Assembly (NCBI RefSeq): GCF_021531595.1
Contig: NZ_JADYUD010000007.1
Location: forward strand, 1-64,000
DNA length: 64,000 nt
DNA from: Fusobacterium perfoetens
Lineage (GTDB): Bacteria; Fusobacteriota; Fusobacteriia; Fusobacteriales; Fusobacteriaceae
Direction: 5' to 3'
Below, piece by piece: positions 35,247-44,768 of this stretch. Under the pieces are notes generated by a model. The model saw only the letters and a program-made list of their open reading frames with translations. It made no database searches and was not told where the DNA came from. The position numbers were made by a program, and so were the translations under genes. The stretch's first letter is position 1. Each line of letters starts with the position of its first letter.

Positions 35247-36764
35247 TTAAGTAATAGGTGCTGGATTAAAAATGCAGAAGTCGTTGTAAAGCTTATATTT
35301 TTCGGCAAAACTTTGTTTTCTTCCACTTGCTACATCTATGATTTCTTTAAATAATAATGTTCCAATATCTTTTATTGTTGCTTCTCCTGTAGCTATAGGT
35401 CCTGCATTAATATCAATCAAATCAAACCATTGATTTTTCATGTCATTTCTTGAACATACTTTTATTACAGGAGCTACTGCAAGTCCATAAGGAGTTCCTC
35501 TTCCTGTCATAAAAACTTGAAGACCTATTCCTGATGCAAGCTGACATGGCCCACATACAATATCACTTGCAGGAGTAGCTGCATAAATAAGTCCATGTTT
35601 TGTAGGTTTTTCTCCTGGAGACAATACCTCTACAATAGGAGATGTTCCTGATTTTGCTATAGAACCCATTGCTTTTTCAACTATATTTGCAAGTCCTCCC
35701 TTTTTATTTCCAGGAGTTGGATTAGCACTTCTGTCTACTTCTCCTTCTTCTAAATACTTATCATACCATCTCATTTCAGAAGCAAGCTTTTCCCCTACTT
35801 CTTTATTTGTACAACGCTCACCTATAATATGTATACCATCTCTTACTTCTGTCACTTCTGAAAACATTACTGTAGCTCCACCTTTAACAAGCATATCTGC
35901 AGCATATCCTGCTGATGGATTAGCAGTTACACCTGAAAAAGCATCACTTCCTCCACACTGCATTCCGATTAGCAAATCTGAAAGAGGAAGAACTTCTCTT
36001 TTTCTTTCATTAAGAATTGCTAATTTTTTATCAGCCATTTCCATAATAGAATCTATCATATCGGCAAAGCCTTTTTTCTCTTGAAGTATTATTACATTGT
36101 CAGGAGTAATATCTTTTTCATCACAAAGCATATCTACAGTGAATTTTTCACAACCTAATCCCACAACCATCATTTGTCCGCCAAAATTTGGATGCTTAGA
36201 TAAATTACGAAGTATTCTTATAGGTATTTTTGCTTCAGGAGCATTTATTGCTACACCACACCCATAAGCATGATTTATTGCCACTACTCCATCAACATTA
36301 GGATATTTTGGAAGAAGTTCTTTTTTTATTTTTTCAACAGCTACATTTAAAACTCCTGTTACACATTGTACTGTTGTACTTATTCCTAAAATATTTCTTG
36401 TCCCTGCATATCCTCCATTGGGATTTCTATATCCTTCCCATGTTGTTACAGGAGGTTCTGGAAGTTCTGTTACAATATTGGTTCCAAATTCCATATTATC
36501 AACTGAAGGTGGTGTTGGAAGAATTAACATTTTTTCATTTATCCACTGACCTTTTTTAATATCTCTCATAGCATATCCTAAAACTACACCATATCTTATA
36601 ATAGGTTTTCCTTCAGGAATATCACATAGAGCTATTTTATGTGCTTGAGGAATATCATCTAATGCTGTAATATCATTCATAACAACTGTACCAGCTTTTA
36701 TTTCATCTACAGCAACTGCTACATTGTCTATATCTTTTATTTTTATACATGATACTGTTTTCAT
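35247..36764 (-). CDS. garD: Galactarate dehydratase (GarD/UxaA family)
   Basis: GarD dehydrates galactarate (meso) to 5-keto-4-deoxyglucarate, joining the gudD route. The 505-residue protein has the N-terminal SAF-like domain ([16 protein letters not shown]...[18 protein letters not shown]) and the long UxaA/GarD C-terminal domain ([71 protein letters not shown]). Related altronate dehydratases differ mainly in specificity; the context with gudD, garR, garK and CdaR makes galactarate the best guess. Ribosome site AGGTGAG. Confidence 0.88.
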   Translation of the reverse strand: MKTVSCIKIKDIDNVAVAVDEIKAGTVVMNDITALDDIPQAHKIALCDIPEGKPIIRYGVVLGYAMRDIKKGQWINEKMLILPTPPSVDNMEFGTNIVTELPEPPVTTWEGYRNPNGGYAGTRNILGISTTVQCVTGVLNVAVEKIKKELLPKYPNVDGVVAINHAYGCGVAINAPEAKIPIRILRNLSKHPNFGGQMMVVGLGCEKFTVDMLCDEKDITPDNVIILQEKKGFADMIDSIMEMADKKLAILNERKREVLPLSDLLIGMQCGGSDAFSGVTANPSAGYAADMLVKGGATVMFSEVTEVRDGIHIIGERCTNKEVGEKLASEMRWYDKYLEEGEVDRSANPTPGNKKGGLANIVEKAMGSIAKSGTSPIVEVLSPGEKPTKHGLIYAATPASDIVCGPCQLASGIGLQVFMTGRGTPYGLAVAPVIKVCSRNDMKNQWFDLIDINAGPIATGEATIKDIGTLLFKEIIDVASGRKQSFAEKYKLYNDFCIFNPAPIT

Positions 36765-36787
36765 TTTCTCACCTTTTAATGTTAAGA

Positions 36788-36889
36788 TTATTTTTCTTTA
36801 AATTTATGATTATCATATACAGCATAAGCTATTGATAATAATATTAATACCCAGATTCCTAATCCAATAAATCTTTGGAAGAAACATAA
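36788..36889 (-). pseudogene. Possible remnant of a membrane-protein gene upstream of garD
   Basis: Just before garD the minus strand has a 33-codon open stretch without a start codon. It reads like the last transmembrane helix and basic tail of a transporter (FQRFIGLGIWVL, then ILLLSIAYAVYD and HKFKEK, stop at 36788). Its composition is unlike that of the surrounding non-coding DNA. I suggest that it is what is left of a transporter gene once upstream of garD. The rest of 36765-37067 holds an inverted repeat aattttact (36892-36900) / agtaaaatt (36950-36958) that could serve the LysR-type regulator. Confidence 0.4.
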
Positions 36890-37067
36890 TAAATTTTACT
36901 CAAAACTTTTTTATTTTTATAATATCATTTTATTTTAATAATTCTATTAAGTAAAATTCTTTTTTTTAATAACAGTCTTAATTTTTCTTATTTTTTTAAG
37001 AAAGATATTGATTTATAGTCTACAGATAAATTATAATTTAATAAAAAATAAAAAAAAGAGGATAAAG

Positions 37068-37970
37068 ATGGATTTAAAACAGCTGGAATATATTGTAGAA
37101 ATTGCAAAAGAAAAAAATATCACTCATGCTGCTGAAAAACTTTTCATTTCCCAATCTGCACTAAATCAGCAACTTTTAAAACTAGAAAAAGAATTAGGAA
37201 CTCAACTTTTTCATCGTTCAAGAACTGACTGGCGTCTTACTGAAGTCGGGAAAATCTATATTGAAAATGCCAAAAAAATTTTAGAAATACAAAAAAATAC
37301 ATACAATCAAATTTATGATTGCATAGAACAACATAAAAGAAAACTCACTATAGGACTTACTGCAGAAAGAGGATTTGAACTCTTCACATCAATTTTTTCT
37401 GAATTTCAAAAACTCTATCCAAATGTCATAATTGAACCAATAGAAATGCCTGTATATGAACAACAAAAAAAAATAGAAAAAGGTGAATTAGATTTAGGCT
37501 TTATGACATTATCTAAAGGGCAAAGAACAAAAGATAATTATATAGTTCTATATTCTGAAGAAATGGTCTTAATTACTCCTAGAAAATATCCTTTTATAAA
37601 CTCAAATCTTATAAAAGAACCTGTTAATCTTTTTGACTTAAAGGAAGAACCTTTTGTGTTTATAAATAAAAAGTCAACAAACAGAGATATTATTGATGAA
37701 ATTTTTAAAAATGCAGGTTTTGAACCAAAAATACTTTTTGAAACGACTTATACAAGCAGTATCGTAAGAGCTGTAGAATTTAATTTATGCTGTGCTATTG
37801 TTCCACATTATTATGCAAAATCTGAAAATAAAAAGTTATCTTCTTTCAGATTAAAAGATTTTCCTTCTTGGGATGTAGTTATAAGTTATAAAAAAGACAG
37901 TTATCTTTCAAAACCTGCTAAAGCTTTTATAGAACTTGCGAAAAAATATTATAGTAATAAAATCTTATAA
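37068..37970 (+). CDS. LysR family transcriptional regulator
   Basis: A 300-residue LysR-type regulator. The N-terminal helix-turn-helix is standard (MDLKQLEYIVEIAKEKNITHAAEKLFISQSALNQQLLKLEKELGTQLFHRS) and the effector domain follows from about residue 90. ATG 37068 is preceded by GAGG; the longer frame from a TTG at 37008 lacks a site. It is divergent from garD, so galactarate or hydroxy-acid control of garD and the AEC gene is likely. It gives this region a second regulator beside CdaR. Confidence 0.9.
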   Translation: MDLKQLEYIVEIAKEKNITHAAEKLFISQSALNQQLLKLEKELGTQLFHRSRTDWRLTEVGKIYIENAKKILEIQKNTYNQIYDCIEQHKRKLTIGLTAERGFELFTSIFSEFQKLYPNVIIEPIEMPVYEQQKKIEKGELDLGFMTLSKGQRTKDNYIVLYSEEMVLITPRKYPFINSNLIKEPVNLFDLKEEPFVFINKKSTNRDIIDEIFKNAGFEPKILFETTYTSSIVRAVEFNLCCAIVPHYYAKSENKKLSSFRLKDFPSWDVVISYKKDSYLSKPAKAFIELAKKYYSNKIL

Positions 37971-38084
37971 AAATAAAATAGTCTTAATATAACTTATACC
38001 TTTCTTAATTTTTCCAATTTTACAAATAAAGATTCTTCTTTTATACTATAGTTGATAACTTAGTTTTATATAGGAGGAATGCTT

Positions 38085-38510
38085 ATGGAATTTCAAAGAT
38101 TTGATAATTATTGTATTGTAAGACTTGATAAAGGTGAAGAAGTTCTTCAAAAATTAAAAGAAGTCTGTGAAAAAGAAGATATAAAACTTGGAAGCATAAC
38201 AGGTCTTGGAGCAACTAATAAAGTTGTTTTAGGATTATTTTATACTGAAGAAAAAATATATAATAAAACTACTTTGACAGGTCCTATGGAAATCACTTCC
38301 CTTGTTGGAAATATTTCTACTTTGAATGGAAAATGTTATCTTCACTGTCATATAAATGTTTGTGATAAAAATATGAATGTCTTAGGTGGACATTTAAATG
38401 AATGTTATATATCTGCTACTGGAGAATTTATCATTTCTGTAATAGATGGAAAAATTGAAAGAGAACTTAATAAAGAAGTTGGATTAAATTTATATAAATT
38501 TTTAAAATAG
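38085..38510 (+). CDS. PCC-domain (DUF296) protein
   Basis: A 141-residue protein that is one PPC/PCC domain (DUF296), the fold of plant AT-hook-linked proteins and of many stand-alone bacterial proteins of unclear role. Marks: FDNYCIVRLDKGEEVLQKLKEVCEKEDIKLGSITGLGA, the His pair YLHCHINV and NVLGGHLNECYI, which form the metal or ligand site of structures in this family. ATG 38085 is seven bases after AGGAGG; the ATG at 38079 is too close. It lies 114 bases after the LysR gene and before the convergent tct operon; the function is unknown. Confidence 0.85.
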   Translation: MEFQRFDNYCIVRLDKGEEVLQKLKEVCEKEDIKLGSITGLGATNKVVLGLFYTEEKIYNKTTLTGPMEITSLVGNISTLNGKCYLHCHINVCDKNMNVLGGHLNECYISATGEFIISVIDGKIERELNKEVGLNLYKFLK

Positions 38511-38604
38511 TTTCATGATAAAAGTAAAAATTTTATTATAATATTCTTAGCTTTTCTAATCTGTATAAAAATTTTTCTTTACTTAATTATATAACTAAAT
38601 ATTT

Positions 38605-38655
38605 TATAGGTCTTGAATTTATTAAATTTAAGACCTATTTTTATTATTTTTTAAT
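38605..38655 (+). terminator. Rho-independent terminator after the PCC-domain gene
   Basis: A 15-bp stem ATAGGTCTTGAATTT / AAATTTAAGACCTAT (one G-U pair, 38606-38639) followed by TTTTTATTATTTTTT. Confidence 0.85.
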
Positions 38656-38679
38656 ATAATCAAAAAAATTTTATCTTTA

Positions 38680-38735
38680 TTCAAAAAAAAAATAACTGCT
38701 ACAAATTAATAATAAAAATCATTAATTTGTAGCAG
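38680..38735 (-). terminator. Rho-independent terminator after tctC
   Basis: A 14-bp or longer stem CTGCTACAAATTAAT / ATTAATTTGTAGCAG (arms about 38721-38735 and 38696-38710) followed on the minus strand by a run of ten T (38682-38692). It ends the gudD-tctBAC operon. Confidence 0.9.
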
Positions 38736-38758
38736 CCTCTTGATATCAATACCTAAAT

Positions 38759-39754
38759 TTATTTAGTAGAACTTCTTAGTTGATCTTTATATTGTAAATA
38801 AGTATCTTCTACTTTTTGTAAATATGCTTTTGCATCTTCAGTTTCTAAAACTTTTGCTTCTTGGCTGAATCCATTTTTTAATTTTTCTGCATATTCTGGA
38901 TTTGCTGCAACTTTAACTGCTATATCACTCATTTTCTTAACAATTTCAGGATCTGTTCCTTTAGGGAAAGCAATTATATAAGGATTATCCATTGATAATT
39001 CTACTCCTTGTTCCTTAAATGTAGGAATATCTCCTAAGTTAGGGTTTCTTTCATCATTGTACTGTGCAAGAGCTATCATATCCCCATTTTTAATATAATC
39101 TTTTACACTTCCGTAAGCAATAGAAGCTAGTGCAATTCTTCCTCCTAGAAGGTTTGTTACTTTATCTGCTGTTGATCCAATATCAGCTAATTTTAATTTT
39201 ATTTGAGTTTTATCTTGAAGCATTAATACTTGAAGGTGTGAGTATCCTCCAAATTCTGTTCCGTATATAACAGTTTCTGGAGCTGCCTTACTTTTATCCA
39301 TTAAATCTTTTAAAGAAGTAATTCCTGATTGTTTACTTGCTACTAATACTGTTCCTCCATCTATTGCTGGAATACAAGAAACATCAAATTCTTTAAAGTC
39401 ATATTCTGCTACACCTGAAACATAGTTAACTACCATTGGTCCTGAGTGTGTAAATAGTGCTTTATATCCATTTGCAGGAGTATTTTTAATATTTTCTGTT
39501 GCTGCTAAACCAGAAGCTCCTGGCATATTAGTTACAACAAATGGTTTTCCTGTTTCTTTTTCAAAGAATTCTCCGAAAGTTCTTGCATTAAAGTCTGTAT
39601 CTCCACCTGCTGAAGCATGAAGCACAACTTCCATAGGTCTTTTTGGCCAGCTGTCTTTTACACTTTCTTCTGCTTTCTTTTCTCCACCACACCCTGTAAG
39701 TATTCCTGTTAAGATAGTTCCTACTAGTAATAGTTTTCCTAATCCTTTTTTCAT
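38759..39754 (-). CDS. tctC: Tripartite tricarboxylate transporter substrate-binding protein
   Basis: The extracytoplasmic binding protein of a TTT (Tct) importer. The 331-residue protein begins with a lipoprotein signal (MKKGLGKLLLVGTILTGILTGCGG, lipobox Cys22) and has the Bug/TctC fold marks WPKRPMEVVLHASAGGDTDFNARTFGEFFEKETGKPFVVTNMPGASG and the ITSLKDLMDKSK block. Lipid anchoring differs from the free periplasmic form of most Proteobacteria. It is the last gene of an operon headed by a glucarate dehydratase, so glucarate or galactarate is the likely cargo rather than citrate. Confidence 0.9.
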   Translation of the reverse strand: MKKGLGKLLLVGTILTGILTGCGGEKKAEESVKDSWPKRPMEVVLHASAGGDTDFNARTFGEFFEKETGKPFVVTNMPGASGLAATENIKNTPANGYKALFTHSGPMVVNYVSGVAEYDFKEFDVSCIPAIDGGTVLVASKQSGITSLKDLMDKSKAAPETVIYGTEFGGYSHLQVLMLQDKTQIKLKLADIGSTADKVTNLLGGRIALASIAYGSVKDYIKNGDMIALAQYNDERNPNLGDIPTFKEQGVELSMDNPYIIAFPKGTDPEIVKKMSDIAVKVAANPEYAEKLKNGFSQEAKVLETEDAKAYLQKVEDTYLQYKDQLRSSTK

Positions 39755-39797
39755 AAAATAACCTCCATCTATTTTAATTAAAGACTTTTATACTTAT

Positions 39798-41303
39798 TTA
39801 TATTTGAGCAACTTTTTTTGATTCTTTAAAATATTTTACTAATAAATATAGTAGATAAGCTATAGTGGCTACTAAGAAAATACATGCTATTGGTCTTCCA
39901 AAGAAATTTAAAATATTATTATTTGATAAAATTAAACCTCTTCTTAGATTTTCTTCTGTCATTTTTCCTAGAATAAATCCAATAATAAATGGTGATTGAG
40001 GTACTTTAAATTTAGCAAATATATATCCTAATATTCCAAATACTAAAATTGCAACAACATCAAATGTTCTGCTAGCAAGAGCAAAAGCACCAACAGTTGT
40101 AAATACTATTACTACTGGAAGAAGTATATGTTTAGGAACTCTTAGCACATGAGCAAAAATTCTAAGTCCGAAAAATTCTACTATCAACATTAAAAATGCA
40201 CCTATAAACATTGCAGCAAATATTGCAAATACTAAAGAAGCATTATTTTTAAATAGTAATGGACCTGGAGTAATTCCATGAACCATAAATGCTCCTAAAA
40301 GAACTGCTGTTGCTCCATCTCCTGGTATTCCTAGAGTAAGTAAAGGAATCATCGCTCCTCCTACTGAAGCATTATTAGAAGTTTCTGAAGCAACTATTCC
40401 ATCTGGTATACCTGTTCCATATTTTTCAGGATATTTAGATCTGCTTTTTATAACATTGTATGCTATTAAGTTTGAAGTAGAACCTCCTATTCCTGGTAAA
40501 ATACCTATTAATGTACCTATAACTGCTGAAACAAATGCATTCCATTTTTGTGCAAAGAACTCATGTATAGAAAAACCAAATCCTTTTACTTTCGTATTTA
40601 TTGTGATTTTTTCCTGCTGTTGAGAATATTTTATATTTTCTGCTGTTACTATAATTTCTGTAATAGCGAATAATCCAATAAGAACTGTTAAGGTATTAAA
40701 CCCTCCTACTAATTGTGGGTTATCAAAAGTAAATCTTTTTACTGCATCTGTTGGTGATAATCCCACTGTTGCAAAAGCCATTCCCATAAATGTTGCAAAG
40801 AAAGCTTTTGGTAAAGTACTTCCTGATAAAGTTGTTATTAAAATTATTGCAAATATTGAAATTGCAAAATATTCATGTGGTCCAAACTGTAAAGCTATTT
40901 TAGCAAGAAGTGGTGAAACAAAAACAAGTGCTAATGTGCTGAATACTGTTCCTATAAAACTGAACACAACTCCAAGCCCTAGAGCTTTCATAGCAAATCC
41001 TTTGTTTTTCATTGGTAATCCATCAAAACAAGTTGCTATTGAAGCAGGTGTCCCAGGTATTCCAATTAAAATAGCTGAAATAAGACCTCCTGAAGTTCCC
41101 CCTATGTAAAGAGAAATTAAAAAACATATTCCGACTGCTGGAGACATTGTATAAGTAAATGGTAATCCTAAAACAAGCCCCATAACAGTTGATAATCCAG
41201 GAACAGCTCCGAAAACTATACCTACAGCTGTACCGATGAACATTAATATTAAAGTAAATGGATTTAATGCTGTCAATAATCCTGAAACAAATAATTCAAT
41301 CAT
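39798..41303 (-). CDS. tctA: Tripartite tricarboxylate transporter, large membrane subunit
   Basis: TctA is the main channel subunit: 501 residues with about 12 hydrophobic segments. Family marks are GTAVGIVFGAVPGLSTVMGLVLGLPFTYTM, YIGGTSGGLISAILIGIPGTPASIATCFDGLPM, and GIGGSTSNLIAYN followed by GMIPLLTLGIPGDGATAVLLGA-like sequence (here GAMIPLLTLGIPGDGATAVLLGAFMVHG). It lies 12 bases after tctB and 43 before tctC. Transport is driven by ion gradient, not ATP. Confidence 0.93.
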   Translation of the reverse strand: MIELFVSGLLTALNPFTLILMFIGTAVGIVFGAVPGLSTVMGLVLGLPFTYTMSPAVGICFLISLYIGGTSGGLISAILIGIPGTPASIATCFDGLPMKNKGFAMKALGLGVVFSFIGTVFSTLALVFVSPLLAKIALQFGPHEYFAISIFAIILITTLSGSTLPKAFFATFMGMAFATVGLSPTDAVKRFTFDNPQLVGGFNTLTVLIGLFAITEIIVTAENIKYSQQQEKITINTKVKGFGFSIHEFFAQKWNAFVSAVIGTLIGILPGIGGSTSNLIAYNVIKSRSKYPEKYGTGIPDGIVASETSNNASVGGAMIPLLTLGIPGDGATAVLLGAFMVHGITPGPLLFKNNASLVFAIFAAMFIGAFLMLIVEFFGLRIFAHVLRVPKHILLPVVIVFTTVGAFALASRTFDVVAILVFGILGYIFAKFKVPQSPFIIGFILGKMTEENLRRGLILSNNNILNFFGRPIACIFLVATIAYLLYLLVKYFKESKKVAQI

Positions 41304-41315
41304 TTATATTCCCTC

Positions 41316-41801
41316 CTAAAGCATATATAATATTCCTGTTGGTAAAAAGATAGTAAATCCATAATAGAATAGATAATAGATTCCAAAAGAGAATGCAAGA
41401 GATATTATTACATATAACACCTGATTTCTCTTAGCATAATTTGGAGTCAAAACATTCATTTCCAATAACAGAAATAAAAATGTGCTTACAATAAATCCTA
41501 AAATAGAATATAAAAGGATATATAAAATAATTAATGCAAAAGTAAAAATAACTGTCTTAGTGTCAAATTCTTTTTTTGCTTTATTTTCTTCAATAGGTTT
41601 TTGTAATCCTCTTCCAAGTTCAAGTATACCTATAAGCAGTATGAATACTGTCAGAAGAACAGGAACAAATCTTGAGTCAAATAATTGTGATTTAGTTCCT
41701 GGAATTTGCAGAGTTGCTAATCCATAAAAAATTCCAAAGATTAATATTATAATTCCTAATATTGTATCATTATTATGCCAATTTAATTTTTTTTGATTCA
41801 T
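41316..41801 (-). CDS. tctB: Tripartite tricarboxylate transporter, small membrane subunit
   Basis: A 161-residue membrane protein with four hydrophobic segments (DTILGIIILIFGIFYGLATL, FVPVLLTVFILLIGILELG, TVIFTFALIILYILLYSILGFIVSTFLFLLL, VLYVIISLAFSFGIYYLFYYGF), the layout of the TctB/DUF1468 subunit that pairs with TctA. It starts 14 bases after the second glucarate dehydratase gene, with AGGAGG before its ATG. Confidence 0.88.
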   Translation of the reverse strand: MNQKKLNWHNNDTILGIIILIFGIFYGLATLQIPGTKSQLFDSRFVPVLLTVFILLIGILELGRGLQKPIEENKAKKEFDTKTVIFTFALIILYILLYSILGFIVSTFLFLLLEMNVLTPNYAKRNQVLYVIISLAFSFGIYYLFYYGFTIFLPTGILYML

Positions 41802-41815
41802 AAATCTCCTCCTTA

Positions 41816-43168
41816 CTATCTAACCATACAAGGTTTTTTAGAATCATATTTCCAATCTTTTATCAAATATTGCATTGCTAAAGCATCATCACGAGTTCTA
41901 AATTGTGCAGGCATTGTTTTATATAGTTCATGAGCTTTTAATAATTTTTCCATATCTATTTCCACACCTAAACCAGGTTTATCAGTTATTTCTATTACTC
42001 CATTTTTTATTACAGGAGGATTTTTTGTTATTCCCTGTCCATCTTGCCAGATGTAATGAGTATCCACTGGAGTTATATTTCCAGGAGCTGCTGCTGCAAC
42101 TTGTGCAAATGTTGCTAGTGTTATATCAAAGTGATTGTTTGAATGAGATCCCCATGTTAATCCCCAGTCTTTTAATAAATAAGCCATTCTTACACTTCCA
42201 TTTAATGTCCAGAAATGAGGATCTGCAAGAATTATATCAACTGATCTTTCTGAAGCTGCATGATAGAACTGTCTCCAGTTAGTAGCAATCATATTAGTTG
42301 CAACTTTTAAATTTGTAGCAGTTTTAAATTCACTCATAATTTCTCTACTTGAGAATCCAGCTTCAGGTCCACAAGGATCTTCCATATAAGCAACTACACC
42401 ATGTTTATCTTTACATAATCTTATTGCTTCTTCTAAAGACCATGCTCCATTTGGATCTATATTTACCCTTGCTTCAGGAAAAGCTTTATGAAGAGCTTCT
42501 ACCGCTTTCATTTCTTCTTCTCCTTTTAATACTCCACCTTTTAATTTAAAATCTTTAAATCCATATCTTTCATATAAAGCTTTAGCTTGTTCTACTATTC
42601 CTTCTGGTGTTAAAGTTTCTTGTCTTCTTATTTTTTCCCAAGAATCTTTACAATCTGTTTCAATTAAATAAGGCATATCTATTTTTTTAGGATCTGCTAT
42701 ATAAAATAAATATCCCAAGAAAGGAACTTCTCTTCTTTGGATTCCTCCATCACCAAGAAGAGCTGCCATAGGTTTATTTAAAAACTTTCCTAATAAATCA
42801 AGCATTGCACATTCTATTGCTGCTTCTGCTTGAACAACAAATTTTAAATTGCTTATATTTAATCCTTGTAATCCTTCTCCTGTATCTCCTTTTGCTTTTT
42901 GTCCATTTGCTCTTATATCAGTAATTACTTTTCTATAATCTGCTATTTCTGCACCTATTACCATTGGCTTATAACTTTCAAGCATTTCAGTTATAGCTTC
43001 TCCACCATGAATCTCTCCAATACCTTTATTCCCTGTTTCGTCTTCTAAAACAACTATATTTCTTGTAAAATATGGAGAATGACATCCACTTAATGTAAGC
43101 AAAGCACTGTCATAACCAGCAACAGGATATACATCCATTTTTAAAACTTTTGGTGAACCTTGTTTCAT
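41816..43168 (-). CDS. Glucarate dehydratase (copy 2)
   Basis: A 450-residue enolase-superfamily enzyme clearly homologous to the gudD copy at 32.8-34.1 kb but diverged throughout. Catalytic parts are kept: [11 protein letters not shown] (Lys), NIDPNGAW, YMEDPCG, TNMIATNW (Asn where copy 1 has Asp), [14 protein letters not shown] and DTHYIWQDG. An internal insertion of about 8 residues near residue 110 (GQKAKGDTGEGLQG) differs from copy 1. It heads the operon with tctBAC. It may prefer another diacid (for example idarate) or be a GudX-like protein. ATG 43168 follows GGGAGGG. Confidence 0.88.
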   Translation of the reverse strand: MKQGSPKVLKMDVYPVAGYDSALLTLSGCHSPYFTRNIVVLEDETGNKGIGEIHGGEAITEMLESYKPMVIGAEIADYRKVITDIRANGQKAKGDTGEGLQGLNISNLKFVVQAEAAIECAMLDLLGKFLNKPMAALLGDGGIQRREVPFLGYLFYIADPKKIDMPYLIETDCKDSWEKIRRQETLTPEGIVEQAKALYERYGFKDFKLKGGVLKGEEEMKAVEALHKAFPEARVNIDPNGAWSLEEAIRLCKDKHGVVAYMEDPCGPEAGFSSREIMSEFKTATNLKVATNMIATNWRQFYHAASERSVDIILADPHFWTLNGSVRMAYLLKDWGLTWGSHSNNHFDITLATFAQVAAAAPGNITPVDTHYIWQDGQGITKNPPVIKNGVIEITDKPGLGVEIDMEKLLKAHELYKTMPAQFRTRDDALAMQYLIKDWKYDSKKPCMVR

Positions 43169-43496
43169 ATAATTCCCTCCCAATATTATTATCTTTATAA
43201 CTATTTTGTTCTATTAAAGTTCTTTTAGTTTTAATATTTATTATTTTACACCCCATGTTTCTTTTTTTATATATTACAGGTAACTATTTTTTTCTCTGTT
43301 TAAAAACAGTTTTTTGTTCTAAAATACAATTTTTCTAAATCAATTAGAATTTTTTTATTTTCTATCCTCATCTTAAAATATTATTTTACACATAAATAAT
43401 AATTATAAAAATATGAACTTAAACAATTATTTTAATTATTTAAATTATATTTTATATTAAGTCCAAAAAATTGTAAACAAATATATGTTTTCAATA
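43169..43496. other. Intergenic leader before gudD copy 2
   Basis: About 330 bases of AT-rich DNA. It must hold the promoter of the gudD2-tctBAC operon, but I see no consensus promoter. A short imperfect palindrome tattacaggtaacta lies near 43273-43287 and shares the TTAC/GTAA halves of the inverted repeat before garR; this could be a CdaR-type site but is weak. Confidence 0.35.
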
Positions 43497-43532
43497 TAAA
43501 AAAGAGGACTTTTTATAAGTCCTCTTTTTTTA
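43497..43532 (-). terminator. Rho-independent terminator after the flavodiiron gene
   Basis: Stem AAAAAAGAGGACTT / AAGTCCTCTTTTTT (about 43498-43530) with a 5-base loop, six bases after the stop codon. Confidence 0.9.
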
Positions 43533-43537
43533 TATTC

Positions 43538-44740
43538 TTAATCTTTCATTGATTCAATAATTCCATCAACAAGAACATCCATCTCATCAATTTTCTCTTC
43601 ATTTAGAGAAGATACCATTGTAAGTCTTTCATTTAAAACTGACATTTGTTTCATATCATCTAAAAACTCTGCCATTAAATCTCCAGACTTACATGCCCAT
43701 GAACCATTCTCCACAATAGCCACTGTACGGTTCTGTACATTTAAAGCCTTCATATCCATTAAATAATTGTGCATTAATGGATAAATTCCAAGATTATATG
43801 TTACTGATGCCAAAACTATATGACTGTACTTGAATGTTTCTGATATAAGCTGTGATACATGAGTATTTGAAACATCATACATAACAACATTTGTAATACC
43901 TTTTTCTACAAGTTTTGAAGCAAGAACTGTTGCTGCACTCTCTGTATTTCCATACATAGAAGCATAAACTATCATTACCCCTTTTTCTTCAGGTTCATAT
44001 CTACTCCATTTATCATACTTATCTATAAAATATCCAAGATTTGAACGCCATACTGGACCATGTAAAGGACAAATTATTTTAATATCTATACCTGCTGCTT
44101 TTTTAAGAAGAGCTTGTACATGTGGCCCATATTTTCCAACTATATTTGTATAGTATCTTCTTGCTTCATCTATCCAGTCTCTGTCAAAATTAACTTCATC
44201 ATTAAATAGTTTTCCATCAAGAGCTCCAAAAGATCCAAAAGCATCTGCTGCAAAAAGAACTCCATTTGTAGTATCAAATGTAACCATAGCTTCAGGCCAG
44301 TGAACCATAGGTGCAGATACAAAAGTTACAGTATGTTTTCCAAAAGATTTCACATCTCCTTCTTTAACAACTTCTTTTCTCTCTTCAACATCAAATCCAA
44401 ATTGATGCATAAGCATAAAAGCTTTTTCAGTGCTGATTACTTTTACCTTAGGATAACGAAGAAGTATCTCTTCTATAGATGCAGCATGATCTGGCTCCAT
44501 ATGATTTATTACAAGATAATCTAAATTTCTTCCGTCAAGAACTGCTTTGACATTTTCTAAGAACTGACGGCATACAGACCAGTCTACAGTATCAAATAAT
44601 ACTGTCTTTTTATCCATTAAAAGATAAGAGTTATATGATACCCCACGAGAAATAGGGTGTATATTTTCAAAAAGATTTAAACGATGATCATTAGCACCAA
44701 CCCAGTATAAATCTTCTGTTACTTTTCTCACACAATGCAT
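43538..44740 (-). CDS. Flavodiiron protein (FprA family)
   Basis: A 400-residue A-type flavodiiron protein that reduces O2 to water and/or NO to N2O. Residues 1-250 are the metallo-beta-lactamase-like diiron domain: NHMEPDHAAS (His80, Glu82, Asp84, His85), then MVHWPEAM, FAADAFGSFG and PLHGPVW supply the other ligands. Residues from about 255 are a flavodoxin with the FMN loop VYASMYGNTESAA. It has no own rubredoxin domain; the operon partner 28 bases upstream carries one. ATG 44740 is chosen over a TTG three codons earlier that is too close to AGGAGG. Confidence 0.93.
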   Translation of the reverse strand: MHCVRKVTEDLYWVGANDHRLNLFENIHPISRGVSYNSYLLMDKKTVLFDTVDWSVCRQFLENVKAVLDGRNLDYLVINHMEPDHAASIEEILLRYPKVKVISTEKAFMLMHQFGFDVEERKEVVKEGDVKSFGKHTVTFVSAPMVHWPEAMVTFDTTNGVLFAADAFGSFGALDGKLFNDEVNFDRDWIDEARRYYTNIVGKYGPHVQALLKKAAGIDIKIICPLHGPVWRSNLGYFIDKYDKWSRYEPEEKGVMIVYASMYGNTESAATVLASKLVEKGITNVVMYDVSNTHVSQLISETFKYSHIVLASVTYNLGIYPLMHNYLMDMKALNVQNRTVAIVENGSWACKSGDLMAEFLDDMKQMSVLNERLTMVSSLNEEKIDEMDVLVDGIIESMKD

Positions 44741-44768
44741 AATATTCAATCCTCCTCTGCCTTATTTA

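Noticed and set aside
38079-38084. ATG 38079 as start of the PCC-domain gene
   Set aside because: It is only one base from the AGGAGG site, too near for normal initiation; ATG 38085 has the right distance.
43441-43497. Consensus promoter for gudD2-tctBAC
   Set aside because: Several TATAAT-like hexamers exist in AT-rich DNA, but none has a TTGACA-like element at 16-18 bp.
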